A stretch of DNA of 64,000 bases from positions 182,847 through 246,846 of the forward strand of contig CAMYNW010000002.1 in assembly GCA_947259885.1 (NCBI GenBank). Direction: 5' to 3'. The DNA comes from an uncultured Gammaproteobacteria bacterium (GTDB lineage: Bacteria; Pseudomonadota; Gammaproteobacteria; Arenicellales; Poriferihabitantaceae). The notes under the pieces were generated by a model. The model was not told where the DNA came from, did not search any database, and saw nothing but the letters and a program-made list of their open reading frames with translations. Positions 34,810 to 43,335 of this stretch are shown here, one piece after another; position 1 is the stretch's first letter; each line of letters opens with the position of its first letter. The position numbers were made by a program, and so were the translations under genes.

Positions 34810-36018
34810 ATGAATAAACTTTTAGCTCTACCTGTCGCCGCAACCGCGGCACTTTCTCTCTCGGCCGGCGTCTTCGCCGGCGAAATTAATGTCGGCTCCG
34901 TAGCCGGTGTAACTGGCCCTATAGCAGAGCTCGTAGCGCCCATCGTTGCTGGTCGCAATCTCGCAGCAGAACACGTGAATGATCAGGGTGGCTTGCTCGG
35001 TGGCGATTCGCTTAACATGATCCTGGCTGATTCAGCCTGCGACCCCAAAGCGGGGGTAGATGCTGGCGGAAAAGTCGTCAATGTTGAACAGGTAGTGGCA
35101 GTAGTTGGCGCAAGCTGCTCAGGCGCAACCAACGGCATGGTCCAATCGGTCACCATTCCTGCCGGGGTAGTCAATGTATCCGATTCCGCTACTGCGCCCT
35201 CCATTACCGATCTTGAGGATAACGACCTGGTGTTCAGAGTGGCACCGTCTGATGCATATCAAGGCGCCGCGCTGGCGAAGCTGGCCTACGATTCCGGTTC
35301 CCGTAATCTGGCCATGACCTATTCCAATGACGATTACAATGCGGGTATTGCACAAGTATTCGAACAGTCTTTCACTGAGATGGGCGGCACGATAACCGCC
35401 AATCAGGCACACGAGCCAAACAAGGCGTCCTATCGCTCGGAGCTTTCAACGCTGGCGAACGGCGAGCCAGACGGCCTCGCACTGTTCGCATACTATGGTA
35501 GCAGCGGGATCGCTATTATCCGAAATAGCCTGGAGAATGCCCTGTTTGACAAGTTCTTCGCTGCAGACGGCATGTTCGATGTTTCTGTTATAGAACAAAT
35601 TGGCGCTGACAATCTTAAAGGCAATATCCAGATTACCCAATCCGCGTCAGACTACAACGATGTGTCCTATCAGACCTGGGCGGAACTCTATAAGGCTACC
35701 GGCAATGACCCTAAAGCACCCTATGCCGCGCACGGCTATGATGCAACTTTTCTGATTGCTCTAGCGATTGAGAAAGCTGGAGCCGCAGATCGCTCCAAGA
35801 TCGCTGCCGCGTTGAGAGAAGTTGCAAACGCCCCGGGAGAAATAGTTAGACCTGGCGAGTGGGAAAAGGCAAAAGCATTAATAGCGGAAGGTAAAGACAT
35901 TAACTATGAAGGTGCAACTGGAAACGTAGATTTCGATGGAAACGGTGATGTTGCCGGAATTTACGGAGTAAACACTGTCGCTGATGATGGTACCTGGGCT
36001 AACGAATTGATTAAATAG
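34810..36018 (+). CDS. Periplasmic binding protein of the LivFGHM-type transporter
   Basis: 402 residues. A Sec signal peptide (ALPVAATAALSLSAGVFAG) is followed by the Peripla_BP_6 fold, beginning EINVGSVAGVTGPIAELV. GASCSGATNGMV and the YDSGSRNLAMTYSNDDY-type segment are typical of LivK-like receptors. A strong GAGGAG ribosome site lies about ten bases before the ATG. The ligand could be branched-chain amino acids, amides or another small acid. A strong terminator follows at 36039. Confidence 0.9.
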   Translation: MNKLLALPVAATAALSLSAGVFAGEINVGSVAGVTGPIAELVAPIVAGRNLAAEHVNDQGGLLGGDSLNMILADSACDPKAGVDAGGKVVNVEQVVAVVGASCSGATNGMVQSVTIPAGVVNVSDSATAPSITDLEDNDLVFRVAPSDAYQGAALAKLAYDSGSRNLAMTYSNDDYNAGIAQVFEQSFTEMGGTITANQAHEPNKASYRSELSTLANGEPDGLALFAYYGSSGIAIIRNSLENALFDKFFAADGMFDVSVIEQIGADNLKGNIQITQSASDYNDVSYQTWAELYKATGNDPKAPYAAHGYDATFLIALAIEKAGAADRSKIAAALREVANAPGEIVRPGEWEKAKALIAEGKDINYEGATGNVDFDGNGDVAGIYGVNTVADDGTWANELIK

Positions 36019-36038
36019 TTGATCTAGTTCATTACCAG

Positions 36039-36074
36039 AGCCGGGGTAGTTAATCGAACACCCCGGCTTTTTTT
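36039..36074 (+). terminator. Rho-independent terminator of the liv-type operon
   Basis: The arms AGCCGGGG (36039-36046) and CCCCGGCT (36061-36068) pair perfectly around a 14-base loop. A run of seven T, counting the last base of the stem, follows. It closes the SGNH-livGFHM-binding protein operon. Confidence 0.93.
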
Positions 36075-36225
36075 GTTCCCACTAACCACGTTTGAGCATT
36101 CCATTTTGAGAACCAGTCTGCAGGTCGGGCGCTAGGCTCTCCCGATGTCTGAGAAAGATCTATAGCGCCCCTCTTCATCGGTTCCATACCGTCAAATGCA
36201 TCATTCATTTTGGTACGTTTTTGAT

Positions 36226-37314
36226 ATGAATGCTTACAATATCTCTCAGGCAGAGCTCGTTTTGGCCTGCCCCGAACTTACTCCTACTCTAGAGTTTTTC
36301 AGAAATTTTCTGGGTTTTAGAATCTCCACCATCTATCCAGCTGATGATCCAACAGTTGTTGAGTTGGATGGCTATGGCATTCGAATTCAGTTACAGAAGT
36401 CCGCCCACAGAGATCAAAGTAGGATTAAATTATTTTGCGATCAACCCGAAATGATCGCGAATGGAGTATCCACTCTCACTGCTCCAAATGGGACCATAAT
36501 CGAGCTGGACTCGAAACACGACGGCATCACCATCCCCACTTTGGACTCAACCTTCGTCCTGTCTAATAACAATGATGACAGCAGCTGGATTGACGGCCGT
36601 GCAGGTATGCAGTATCGGGATCTGATACCAGGTAGACAGGGTGGCCGGTTCATCGCATCTCATATACGTATTCCTGGCGGCGGCCCGGTGCCGGATTACG
36701 TTCACTTCCATAAAGTTCGTTTTCAGATGATCTTTTGCTACAAAGGTTGGGTAAAAGTAGTCTATGAAGACCAAGGCCAGCCGTTCAAGATGGAACCGGG
36801 AGACTGCGTGCTGCAACCGCCGATGATTCGCCACCGAGTATTGGATAGCTCTAAGAATTTAGAAGTCATTGAAATTGGGTGTCCGGCCGCACACTATACT
36901 TGTGTGGACCATAAGCTGGAACTCCCAAACGGAAAAATCGATGCGCAGAAATCTTTTAGCGGACAGAAATTCGTTCGCCATCAGGCAGGTAAATCTGTTT
37001 GGCGGCCTTGGCGTTATGATGGATATGTTGCCCGCGATCTCGGGATAGGATCGGCTACTGATGGGCTCGCAGGTGTCAGAGTCACTCGACCGGAGAGCCA
37101 GCTCAGTACGCCCTTCCAATCTCATAAGAACGAATTCGTGTTCTGGTTCGTATTACAAGGCAAGCTAGTGTTGGCGCGTGAAAGTCAGGATCACTCAATG
37201 CAGCCCGGAGACGCCGTCACGATACCAGCGGGCATGCAGTACTCAATTCGAGAATCTAGTCACGATCTCGAGATGCTGGAAGTATCGCTACCAGACGCAA
37301 TATCAATCTGTTGA
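36226..37314 (+). CDS. VOC-like plus double-cupin protein of unknown function
   Basis: About 362 residues. Residues ~1-65 look like half of a vicinal-oxygen-chelate (glyoxalase) domain (ELVLACPELTPTLEFFRNFL, continuing GFRIST). Two cupin domains follow, one around residues 130-235 (VHFHKVRFQMIFCYKGWV and EPGDCVLQPPMIRH) and one around 275-360 (ENEFVFWFVLQG-like NEFVFWFVLQGKL and QPGDAVTIPAGMQY). The first cupin keeps His residues for metal binding, the second appears poor in them. ATG 36226 is taken rather than 36196. No function is known. It lies alone after the liv terminator. Confidence 0.7.
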   Translation: MNAYNISQAELVLACPELTPTLEFFRNFLGFRISTIYPADDPTVVELDGYGIRIQLQKSAHRDQSRIKLFCDQPEMIANGVSTLTAPNGTIIELDSKHDGITIPTLDSTFVLSNNNDDSSWIDGRAGMQYRDLIPGRQGGRFIASHIRIPGGGPVPDYVHFHKVRFQMIFCYKGWVKVVYEDQGQPFKMEPGDCVLQPPMIRHRVLDSSKNLEVIEIGCPAAHYTCVDHKLELPNGKIDAQKSFSGQKFVRHQAGKSVWRPWRYDGYVARDLGIGSATDGLAGVRVTRPESQLSTPFQSHKNEFVFWFVLQGKLVLARESQDHSMQPGDAVTIPAGMQYSIRESSHDLEMLEVSLPDAISIC

Positions 37315-37441
37315 AAAACCCTCGGTCCGATATTATCTGTTTGCCCATTCCTAAACAGAATATCTGCTGAGCAACGTATGATCCTGATACAAACAAATTT
37401 TTCGATCACCGTATGACAACATCAAGTTGCAACGTCTATTA

Positions 37442-39388
37442 ATGTCATCTCTGATATCGCAAAAAATTAGATTTATTGACGGAGTACCCTACTCCGACTC
37501 GTATCAAGATGTTTATTACTCCCGGCAAAACGGACTGGAAGAATCTCGCTATGTTTTTCTTAAAGCAAACGACCTGCCTGATCGCTGGCGCAATTGCCAG
37601 ATTTTTACGATTGCAGAAACAGGCTTTGGGAGCGGCCTGAATTTTCTTGCTATCTGGGACCTGTGGAACAAAGGTAAAGATCGACCTGGAATTCTCCATT
37701 ATATATCCATAGAAAAGCATCCACTGGGGAAACACGATCTCGCAACGTGTCATCGAGAATTTCCTGAACTTGCCCGGTACTCGCGCGAATTGATTAAGCA
37801 CTATCCGATAACAAATAAGGGCTTTCACCGAATTTGGCTTGATCGGCACCGCATTTGTTTAACTCTTTGCTTTGATGATGTTGTAGCCGCATTAGAACAA
37901 CTGTACGCAAGAATAAACTGTTGGTTTCTCGACGGATTTGCACCCCCAAAAAATCCGGAAATGTGGAGCAAGGAAGTGTTTCGCCAGATAGCGCGACTAA
38001 GTGGTTCACATACAACACTCTCTACTTTTACCGCTGCCAGTGCTGTTCGAAGCAGACTTAGCTACGCCGGGTTTAGTGTCAGAAAGATATCGGGATTCGG
38101 TAAAAAGAGAGAAATGATTGTAGCTGGATTCGAACGTGAGGCGCCTTACCGTGAGCCAGAACCATGGTTTAAAGCTCCAATAATTGCGAATCATTCTCGA
38201 GATGCAGTTGTAGTTGGCAGCGGTATCGCAGGTGCTCAAGCAGCCTGGCATTTGGCGCAGCGCGGATGGCAGGTAAGGGTACTTGAACGTCACAGCAGTG
38301 TTGGAATGGAAGCCTCCGGCAATCCAATGGCCGTGATTTCACCGAAGGTTACAGCTGGCTCATCCATTGAGGAAAGCTTTTCAGTGCAATGTTTCCAGTA
38401 TTTGTATGATCTGCTCAACCAACTTGAATTGAATCAAAATGCCTGGTCACCTTGCGGTGTATTGCAACTAGCTTGCTCTCCTACAAAGATCGAACAGTGG
38501 CAGCGTATTGCGAAAAGACAATTCGATCCGTCTTTACTTCAATGTTTGTCAGCTAAAGAGGCGAGTAATATTGCTGGTGTATGTCTCAACCATGCTGCGA
38601 TTTTTTATCCATTAGGTGGCTGGCTTAATCCTCGTAGATTGATCGATACATTACTTCAGCACCCCAGGATAACCGTGTCAAATGATGTAAATGCAGTTCA
38701 TTTTTCCCGAAAACATACAGGTTGGCATATTTGTGATCAGCATAATACCTGCATCGCAATTGCTCATGTTTTAATAATTGCCAGCGGGCGGCATCTAACG
38801 TTCAATCAGACAGCGTCAATACCCAATACACCGGTTCTGGGCCAATCCACATATGCACAAGCAACGAACACGAGCCGGCAGTTAAAAACCGTTCTCCAGC
38901 ATGACGGCTACATTACGCCTGCACACGACGAATACCATCTTCTGGGAGCAACTTTTGATCGAAATATTGATCAACCCGACTATTATCCTGAGTCGGATTT
39001 ACATAATTTATTCAAGCAGAAGGAACACATTCCAGAATTTTCTGAAACACTGGGCAAAACCTCATCAGCGCATGCTGCTGTCCGAATCACTTCTGCGAAT
39101 CGAATGCCAATAGTTGGTGCGATCGCAGATGAGAAAAACCTAAGAAGTAACTATCGTCCGATGCTTCGTCGGCACTATGCTAAACAGCTGACAGCTGAAA
39201 ACTATTATCCAGGCCTTTACATAGCCGCTGCATATGGCTCCAGAGGGATGACTAATGCAGCTCTAGGAGGAGAATTGCTAGCCTCGATTATATGTAACGA
39301 ACCTTTGCCAATTCAAAGCAAGATATATCATTGCGTTCACCCCGCAAGACATATAGTTCGTGATCTCAAACGTCATCCACGCGGTTAA
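37442..39388 (+). CDS. mnmC: MnmC, bifunctional tRNA mnm5s2U biosynthesis enzyme
   Basis: About 648 residues. The N-terminal methyltransferase (DUF752) domain has FTIAETGFGSGLNFLA and NCWFLDGFAPPKNPEMWS. The C-terminal DAO-type oxidase has the FAD motif AVVVGSGIAGAQAAWHLAQ near residue 255, and GMEASGNPMAVISPK. It removes the carboxymethyl group from cmnm5U34 and then methylates to mnm5U34 in tRNA. ATG 37442 is chosen over an upstream TTG. Its stop overlaps the convergent flavin-reductase gene by four bases. Confidence 0.93.
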   Translation: MSSLISQKIRFIDGVPYSDSYQDVYYSRQNGLEESRYVFLKANDLPDRWRNCQIFTIAETGFGSGLNFLAIWDLWNKGKDRPGILHYISIEKHPLGKHDLATCHREFPELARYSRELIKHYPITNKGFHRIWLDRHRICLTLCFDDVVAALEQLYARINCWFLDGFAPPKNPEMWSKEVFRQIARLSGSHTTLSTFTAASAVRSRLSYAGFSVRKISGFGKKREMIVAGFEREAPYREPEPWFKAPIIANHSRDAVVVGSGIAGAQAAWHLAQRGWQVRVLERHSSVGMEASGNPMAVISPKVTAGSSIEESFSVQCFQYLYDLLNQLELNQNAWSPCGVLQLACSPTKIEQWQRIAKRQFDPSLLQCLSAKEASNIAGVCLNHAAIFYPLGGWLNPRRLIDTLLQHPRITVSNDVNAVHFSRKHTGWHICDQHNTCIAIAHVLIIASGRHLTFNQTASIPNTPVLGQSTYAQATNTSRQLKTVLQHDGYITPAHDEYHLLGATFDRNIDQPDYYPESDLHNLFKQKEHIPEFSETLGKTSSAHAAVRITSANRMPIVGAIADEKNLRSNYRPMLRRHYAKQLTAENYYPGLYIAAAYGSRGMTNAALGGELLASIICNEPLPIQSKIYHCVHPARHIVRDLKRHPRG

Positions 39389-40326
39389 TGATCATTGCTA
39401 GTGTCTTCATTATGTTGAATGGTACCGCTATCTTGATTTCCAAAATATACGCCATAACGCTGGTCATGTGATTCATCAAGATATCTCCTTAGCATCGTAA
39501 TCATAGCTTCATTTTCAATTCGATCCCAGGGAATTTCATGAGGAGCGTAGAAACTGTTTTCAGCATCTTCGTGATCAGCGATAGCACGATAAAAAATAAA
39601 ATGCTGATCCTTTTCTTCATTCTCAAACACAGCGTAAAGAGACTTGATAACGGCCCCAATTTGGAGTTCATCGAGAATCGTTTTGAGTCGACTTATTGAG
39701 CCACGCTGCTGGCCAAGTCCACTTGCAACAAGCTGGAGCTTATTGGTATCTGGATTCGGTCTGAGCAGAAGACTTCCATTGCAGTCCACCAATGCACCCA
39801 CAACTACTCGTGCATCATGGCCCGCTGCAGAAACTGCCGCCTGCTCGAGACCTAGGGTAACGTAACCTCCACGGACGTATCCCAACCCATTCTGATCATT
39901 ATAATCAAAGCCTTCAACCCTACCAATTAAGATTACGTGATCACCTGCATCAATTTTCTGCTCTAACGTGCAGTCGAACCAGGCGCATACGGCATCCAGC
40001 ACCGGATGGCCTGCTGGGCCAGATTGCCAGGTAGCAATATCAAATTTGTCGTGTCGTTTTGAAGCAAATAAACTGGAAGTTTCCACTTGTTTTTCGGACA
40101 AGATATTGATGGCGAATCCTTGTGTAGAATTGAACACATCAATGCTATCCGCTGACTTTCCAATACAAATGGACAGCATGGGCGGGTCCAGGGAAACCGA
40201 GGTAAAAGAGTTTGCAGTGAATCCCCGCGGCGTGCCATCGGCTTCATGGGTGGTTACTACTGTAACCCCTGTCATGAATGTTCCAAACGCATTACGCAAC
40301 TCACGCAGGTCAATTTGACTGGTCAT
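39385..40326 (-). CDS. Flavin reductase domain with Nudix-like C-terminal half
   Basis: 313 residues. Residues 1-165 are a flavin-reductase (FMN-binding split barrel) domain, with FGTFMTGVTVVTTHEADGTPRG and FTANSFTSVSLDPPMLSICI as hallmarks and HVILIGRVEGF later. Residues ~175-310 (VVVGALVDCNGSLLLRP onward) look like a Nudix-fold domain that lacks the REXXEE catalytic helix. The first half should reduce or bind FMN/FAD for a monooxygenase partner, which is not identified here. The role of the tail is unknown. It is convergent with mnmC. Confidence 0.8.
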   Translation of the reverse strand: MTSQIDLRELRNAFGTFMTGVTVVTTHEADGTPRGFTANSFTSVSLDPPMLSICIGKSADSIDVFNSTQGFAINILSEKQVETSSLFASKRHDKFDIATWQSGPAGHPVLDAVCAWFDCTLEQKIDAGDHVILIGRVEGFDYNDQNGLGYVRGGYVTLGLEQAAVSAAGHDARVVVGALVDCNGSLLLRPNPDTNKLQLVASGLGQQRGSISRLKTILDELQIGAVIKSLYAVFENEEKDQHFIFYRAIADHEDAENSFYAPHEIPWDRIENEAMITMLRRYLDESHDQRYGVYFGNQDSGTIQHNEDTSNDH

Positions 40327-40816
40327 AGATCATCTACCATGTTCGACCTGCATGAAATTTGGTAATCGATAGGATATTCATTGCCCGATTCGGCTTAGTG
40401 GCTGGCAAACATAAGGGCGTTAAAAAAGTATGAGAGAGTTTCCAGTCGAACAGTTATGGATTGTGGCAAAACAATAACCTAGGAATCAACCGCCTTGGAA
40501 CCAAATACACCGGTACACACCTCAGTGCCTGGTAGATTTTGTCCGAACTATATCCAGAAAATTAACTGCTTCATCCCCGCTTTAATCTTACTGCCTGCCG
40601 ACTTGAGAGTCGTCGCATGATAATAATGTGTTTATCCTGTTGTCAACCGTAGCAGTTTTACCCAACGGGCTGTCCAACCATCCATTGCAACACGCTCAAT
40701 CTGAATAAAAAGATCGAGAAATACAGGATTTTATTGCAATTGGTACTGTATGCCGTGGCAACTTCCATTACAATTCGGCGGTCTTTTTATCAACCCAAAC
40801 ATGACTCTTAGTTTCA
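40327..40816. other. Long intergenic region, no recognised gene
   Basis: This 490-base gap lies between two divergent genes (flavin reductase on the minus strand, HU-like on the plus strand). It must hold both promoters. I could not identify an RNA gene, conserved ORF or clear palindrome in it. Confidence 0.5.
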
Positions 40817-41143
40817 ATGAAAAAATCTTATCAAGAACCATTAACCAAGGCACAAATTGTAATTACTCTCGCCGAAGAAACAAATCTGTCTCGAAACGAC
40901 GTCAAAGCCGTTTTAGACTCTCTGGGTGACTTAGTACAGGCACATATCAAACCTCGTGCTGGAGGCATCTTCAAGTTACCCGGTATGTTCAAGATCCAGG
41001 TCGTAAAGAAGCCAGCAACTAAAGCACGCGAAGGGGTTCCAAATCCGTTTCGTCCTGGGGAAACCATGGATGTGGCAGCCAAGCCGGCCAGCCGCAGAGT
41101 AAAAATTCTCGCACTGAAAAATCTTAAGGACATGGCTTCCTAA
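40817..41143 (+). CDS. HU-family DNA-binding protein
   Basis: 108 residues, slightly longer than classical HU (~90). The dimerisation helices come first (LTKAQIVITLAEETNLSRND), then the arm region FKLPGMFKIQVVKKPATKAREG with PNPFRPGE, and a final KILALKNLKDM. The N-terminus has ten extra residues. It resembles atypical HU-like proteins more than HupA/HupB. It is transcribed alone and is followed by a stable hairpin at 41154-41185. Confidence 0.88.
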   Translation: MKKSYQEPLTKAQIVITLAEETNLSRNDVKAVLDSLGDLVQAHIKPRAGGIFKLPGMFKIQVVKKPATKAREGVPNPFRPGETMDVAAKPASRRVKILALKNLKDMAS

Positions 41144-41153
41144 GCTTTCTTCA

Positions 41154-41185
41154 ATCCTGTCCGGGACCGATTTCCCGGGCAGGAT
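41154..41185 (+). terminator. Stable hairpin after the HU-like gene, possible terminator
   Basis: ATCCTGTCCGGGA (41154-41166) can pair with TCCCGGGCAGGAT (41173-41185) with a single G-U wobble and a 6-base loop. No T tract follows, so it may stop transcription poorly and instead protect the mRNA 3' end. Confidence 0.5.
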
Positions 41186-41434
41186 ACTCGCCGGATAGTC
41201 ATTAACCGAGCGACAAGACCTCGATCATCATTTCAGTTACAACGTGTTAACTGCCACATGCTACGGGTATGTCGTTGAATTTTCGTTGTTATTTTCACGT
41301 CAGATTAAGTTTTTGCTTATTGCAGGTCTTCCGTTTCATTTTGACAGCAGACGTAATAATCAAATATTCAAATTCAAGGAGTTCTCCCACTACACTATCC
41401 TTATAATTGTGAGCTGATTTTGGTGCTTATAAAA

Positions 41435-41510
41435 TGGTGGGGCGTGCAGGATTCGAACCTGCGACCAATTGATTAAAAGTCAACTGCTCTACCGACTGAG
41501 CTAACGCCCC
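41435..41510 (-). tRNA. tRNA-Lys (anticodon UUU)
   Basis: On the minus strand the 76-base gene begins GGGGCGTTAGCTCAG, has the anticodon loop CTTTTAA (UUU, Lys), the T-arm GGTTCGAATCC and ends ACGCCCCACCA. The acceptor stem pairs fully and the CCA end is encoded. Mnm5s2U34 modification of this tRNA is the job of MnmC, encoded nearby. A near-consensus promoter lies upstream at 41536-41564. Confidence 0.97.
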
Positions 41511-41535
41511 GCTCGTCTATCCAAAGAGGGTGCGG

Positions 41536-41564
41536 ATTATCCAGCTATGGTTCGGTGGTGTCAA
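41536..41564 (-). promoter_or_regulatory. Promoter of tRNA-Lys
   Basis: Read on the minus strand, TTGACA (41564-41559) and GATAAT (41541-41536) are 17 bases apart. The -35 is perfect and the -10 has one mismatch. A GC-rich stretch follows the -10, as expected of a stable-RNA promoter. Confidence 0.82.
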
Positions 41565-41656
41565 ACGGAAAGCGGCTCCTGATTTAATTCACTAACTATT
41601 GACCATATTTATGGTCCATTGGAGATTCGGTCCAAACCAAACCCGAATCCCATTCT

Positions 41657-42685
41657 CTACTGAATAGTCTGCTGAATTCGGCGCAGCCGGGTCTCTGCTG
41701 AAACCGTAACCTGGTGACCTGGAAACCTTGTAAGAACATCCTGGAAGGTCTGAGCAGCCTGCTCATAGGCACCAATATCATATTGGATATAGCCAACTTT
41801 CAGCATTGCTTCTGGAAGACGCGAACTGTCTGGATAACGTTCCACTACAGCACGAAATCCGTTTAGTGCAGCTTCGAACTCTCTGTTGACATAATTTGCT
41901 TCCGACATCCAATACAAGGCGTCATCAGCCAGCTGGCTTTGTGGCCAGGTATTTACCATTGCCTGAAACTGCTCTATCGCATCCTCGTACCGGCTTTGCT
42001 TTAGCAATTCGAAGGCTGCATCGTAAGCCTGCTGTTCAGTCATAGATACACTGGATGACCCCGTACCTGCGAGATTTGGGGCAGTATTATTCTGAACAGC
42101 GCTACTGACGGTAACACTATCAACCTGCGGTGGCTGATCGCTTTCGACTGCGCTGGAGGTATCCGACTGTTGAGTGTCAACAAGCAAGTCTGAATCCTGC
42201 TGCGATCCGGTCTGGCGTGACCCGGTCTGGCGTGACCCGGTCTGGCGTGACCCGGTCTGGCCTGACCCGGTCTGACCTTCTGCCAGCACCTGCCCAGACG
42301 CCGATAAGGTGGTCTGATCCTGTACTTGAGCCTGCCGCTGCCTGCCACTAATCTCCAAGGCCAGTAATCTGCGATCAATATCCTGAAATAAATCTTGCTG
42401 ACGACGGTCCGTATTTCCCTGCTGGAACTGCATCTCTTCCACTGCATTACGCAGTAGTTTAAGTTCTTCTTTTAAGTCATTCACTTGCGAAAGCGCACGA
42501 ATCATCTCGAAGTTTTGTGAAGATGGATCCTGGGACGCCTGTGCAGCTTCTGTGACTTCAGGTCCTGGCTGACTGGAGGCACAACCTACGAGCGCCAAAG
42601 CGCTTGAGATTAGTGCTGCGCTAACAATGCTATGGCTCAAACCACTGTATTTATTGGCTTTCCGACCGTTCTGTTTGAATTTCAT
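41657..42685 (-). CDS. cpoB: CpoB/YbgF, Tol-Pal coordinator of septal murein synthesis
   Basis: 342 residues. A signal sequence (IVSAALISSALALVGCASS, also a plausible lipobox) leads to a short N-terminal coiled coil (residues ~60-115). A low-complexity GSRQT repeat follows, and three TPR motifs are at the C-terminus (AYDAAFELLKQSRYEDAIEQ, then LPEAMLKVGYIQYDIGAYEQ). In E. coli CpoB links PBP1B activity with Tol during division. It is the last gene of the tol-pal cluster. Its middle contains a 15-bp tandem repeat (42207-42277). Confidence 0.9.
   Translation of the reverse strand: MKFKQNGRKANKYSGLSHSIVSAALISSALALVGCASSQPGPEVTEAAQASQDPSSQNFEMIRALSQVNDLKEELKLLRNAVEEMQFQQGNTDRRQQDLFQDIDRRLLALEISGRQRQAQVQDQTTLSASGQVLAEGQTGSGQTGSRQTGSRQTGSRQTGSQQDSDLLVDTQQSDTSSAVESDQPPQVDSVTVSSAVQNNTAPNLAGTGSSSVSMTEQQAYDAAFELLKQSRYEDAIEQFQAMVNTWPQSQLADDALYWMSEANYVNREFEAALNGFRAVVERYPDSSRLPEAMLKVGYIQYDIGAYEQAAQTFQDVLTRFPGHQVTVSAETRLRRIQQTIQ
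42207..42277. repeat. 15-bp tandem repeat inside cpoB
   Basis: CCGGTCTGGCGTGAC occurs three times exactly (42207-42251). A fourth copy has one change and a fifth is partial, to about 42277. It encodes GSRQT repeats between the coiled coil and the TPR domain. The unit length is a multiple of three, so copy-number change keeps the frame. Confidence 0.9.
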
Positions 42686-42729
42686 CTTGATTGTTTCTAG
42701 TTCCCTAGAGCACTACAAACTTTGTGGTC

Positions 42730-42777
42730 ACAGCGGGCTTCACACAACGCCCGCTGTTACTGTCAAGCTGCAGCTTG
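42730..42777. other. Hairpin and palindrome between pal and cpoB
   Basis: ACAGCGGGC (42730-42738) pairs with GCCCGCTGT (42749-42757). Next to it is the perfect 14-bp palindrome CAAGCTGCAGCTTG (42764-42777). There is no T tract. It may stabilise the pal message or adjust the pal/cpoB ratio. Confidence 0.6.
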
Positions 42778-42787
42778 AGGTGGTCTC

Positions 42788-43327
42788 TTACTGATAAAGA
42801 ATCTCGACGCGACGATTTAAGGCAAAAGCAGCCTCATCATAACCAAGCGCCACCGGACGTTCTTCCCCGTAGGACACAATCTGCACTCGGCTGCTGCTAA
42901 CACCCATTGCCTCCATTAAGTTTGCAACAGATCTAGCGCGGTCTTCGCCTAGTGCGAGGTTGTACTCTCGCGTACCCCTTTCATCCGCATGACCTTCAAG
43001 AATAATCTGGGTACCTGGCGCCGATGCAAGATATTGGGCATGTGCCTGAACTATAGCTTCCGCTTCTAGCGTTAGCAGGCTGCTATCGTATTCAAAGTAA
43101 ACTACTCGCTTTCCTAGCAAATCACCATCCGCTCCTGCGGCGCTATCAACGCCCTCCAAACCACTTGTAACGGTTCCGCCACTACCGTCCAGACCAGCGG
43201 AGCTGGCACCCGCCGTACCATCAACTGCCTCTACCTGCACATCTCCCTCAACAGCCTTGCGACCGCCACATCCGGCGATTGCAATACTGAAACCAATAAT
43301 TACAACATATGAAAGTGTTTTTCGCAT
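42788..43327 (-). CDS. pal: Pal, peptidoglycan-associated lipoprotein
   Basis: 179 residues. The signal peptide ends in a lipobox (SIAIAGCGG, Cys20). A Gly/Ser-rich linker of about 50 residues precedes the OmpA-like peptidoglycan-binding domain (residues ~70-179), which has LEGHADERGTREYNLALGEDRA. It anchors the outer membrane to murein and binds TolB. It starts nine bases after tolB. Confidence 0.96.
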   Translation of the reverse strand: MRKTLSYVVIIGFSIAIAGCGGRKAVEGDVQVEAVDGTAGASSAGLDGSGGTVTSGLEGVDSAAGADGDLLGKRVVYFEYDSSLLTLEAEAIVQAHAQYLASAPGTQIILEGHADERGTREYNLALGEDRARSVANLMEAMGVSSSRVQIVSYGEERPVALGYDEAAFALNRRVEILYQ

Positions 43328-43335
43328 AATAGCCT

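Noticed and set aside
42040..42447. Open frames in other registers across the cpoB repeat (GHARP and SGVTR repeats)
   Set aside because: The 15-bp repeat has no stop in several frames. Only the cpoB frame has signal peptide, coiled coil and TPR motifs.
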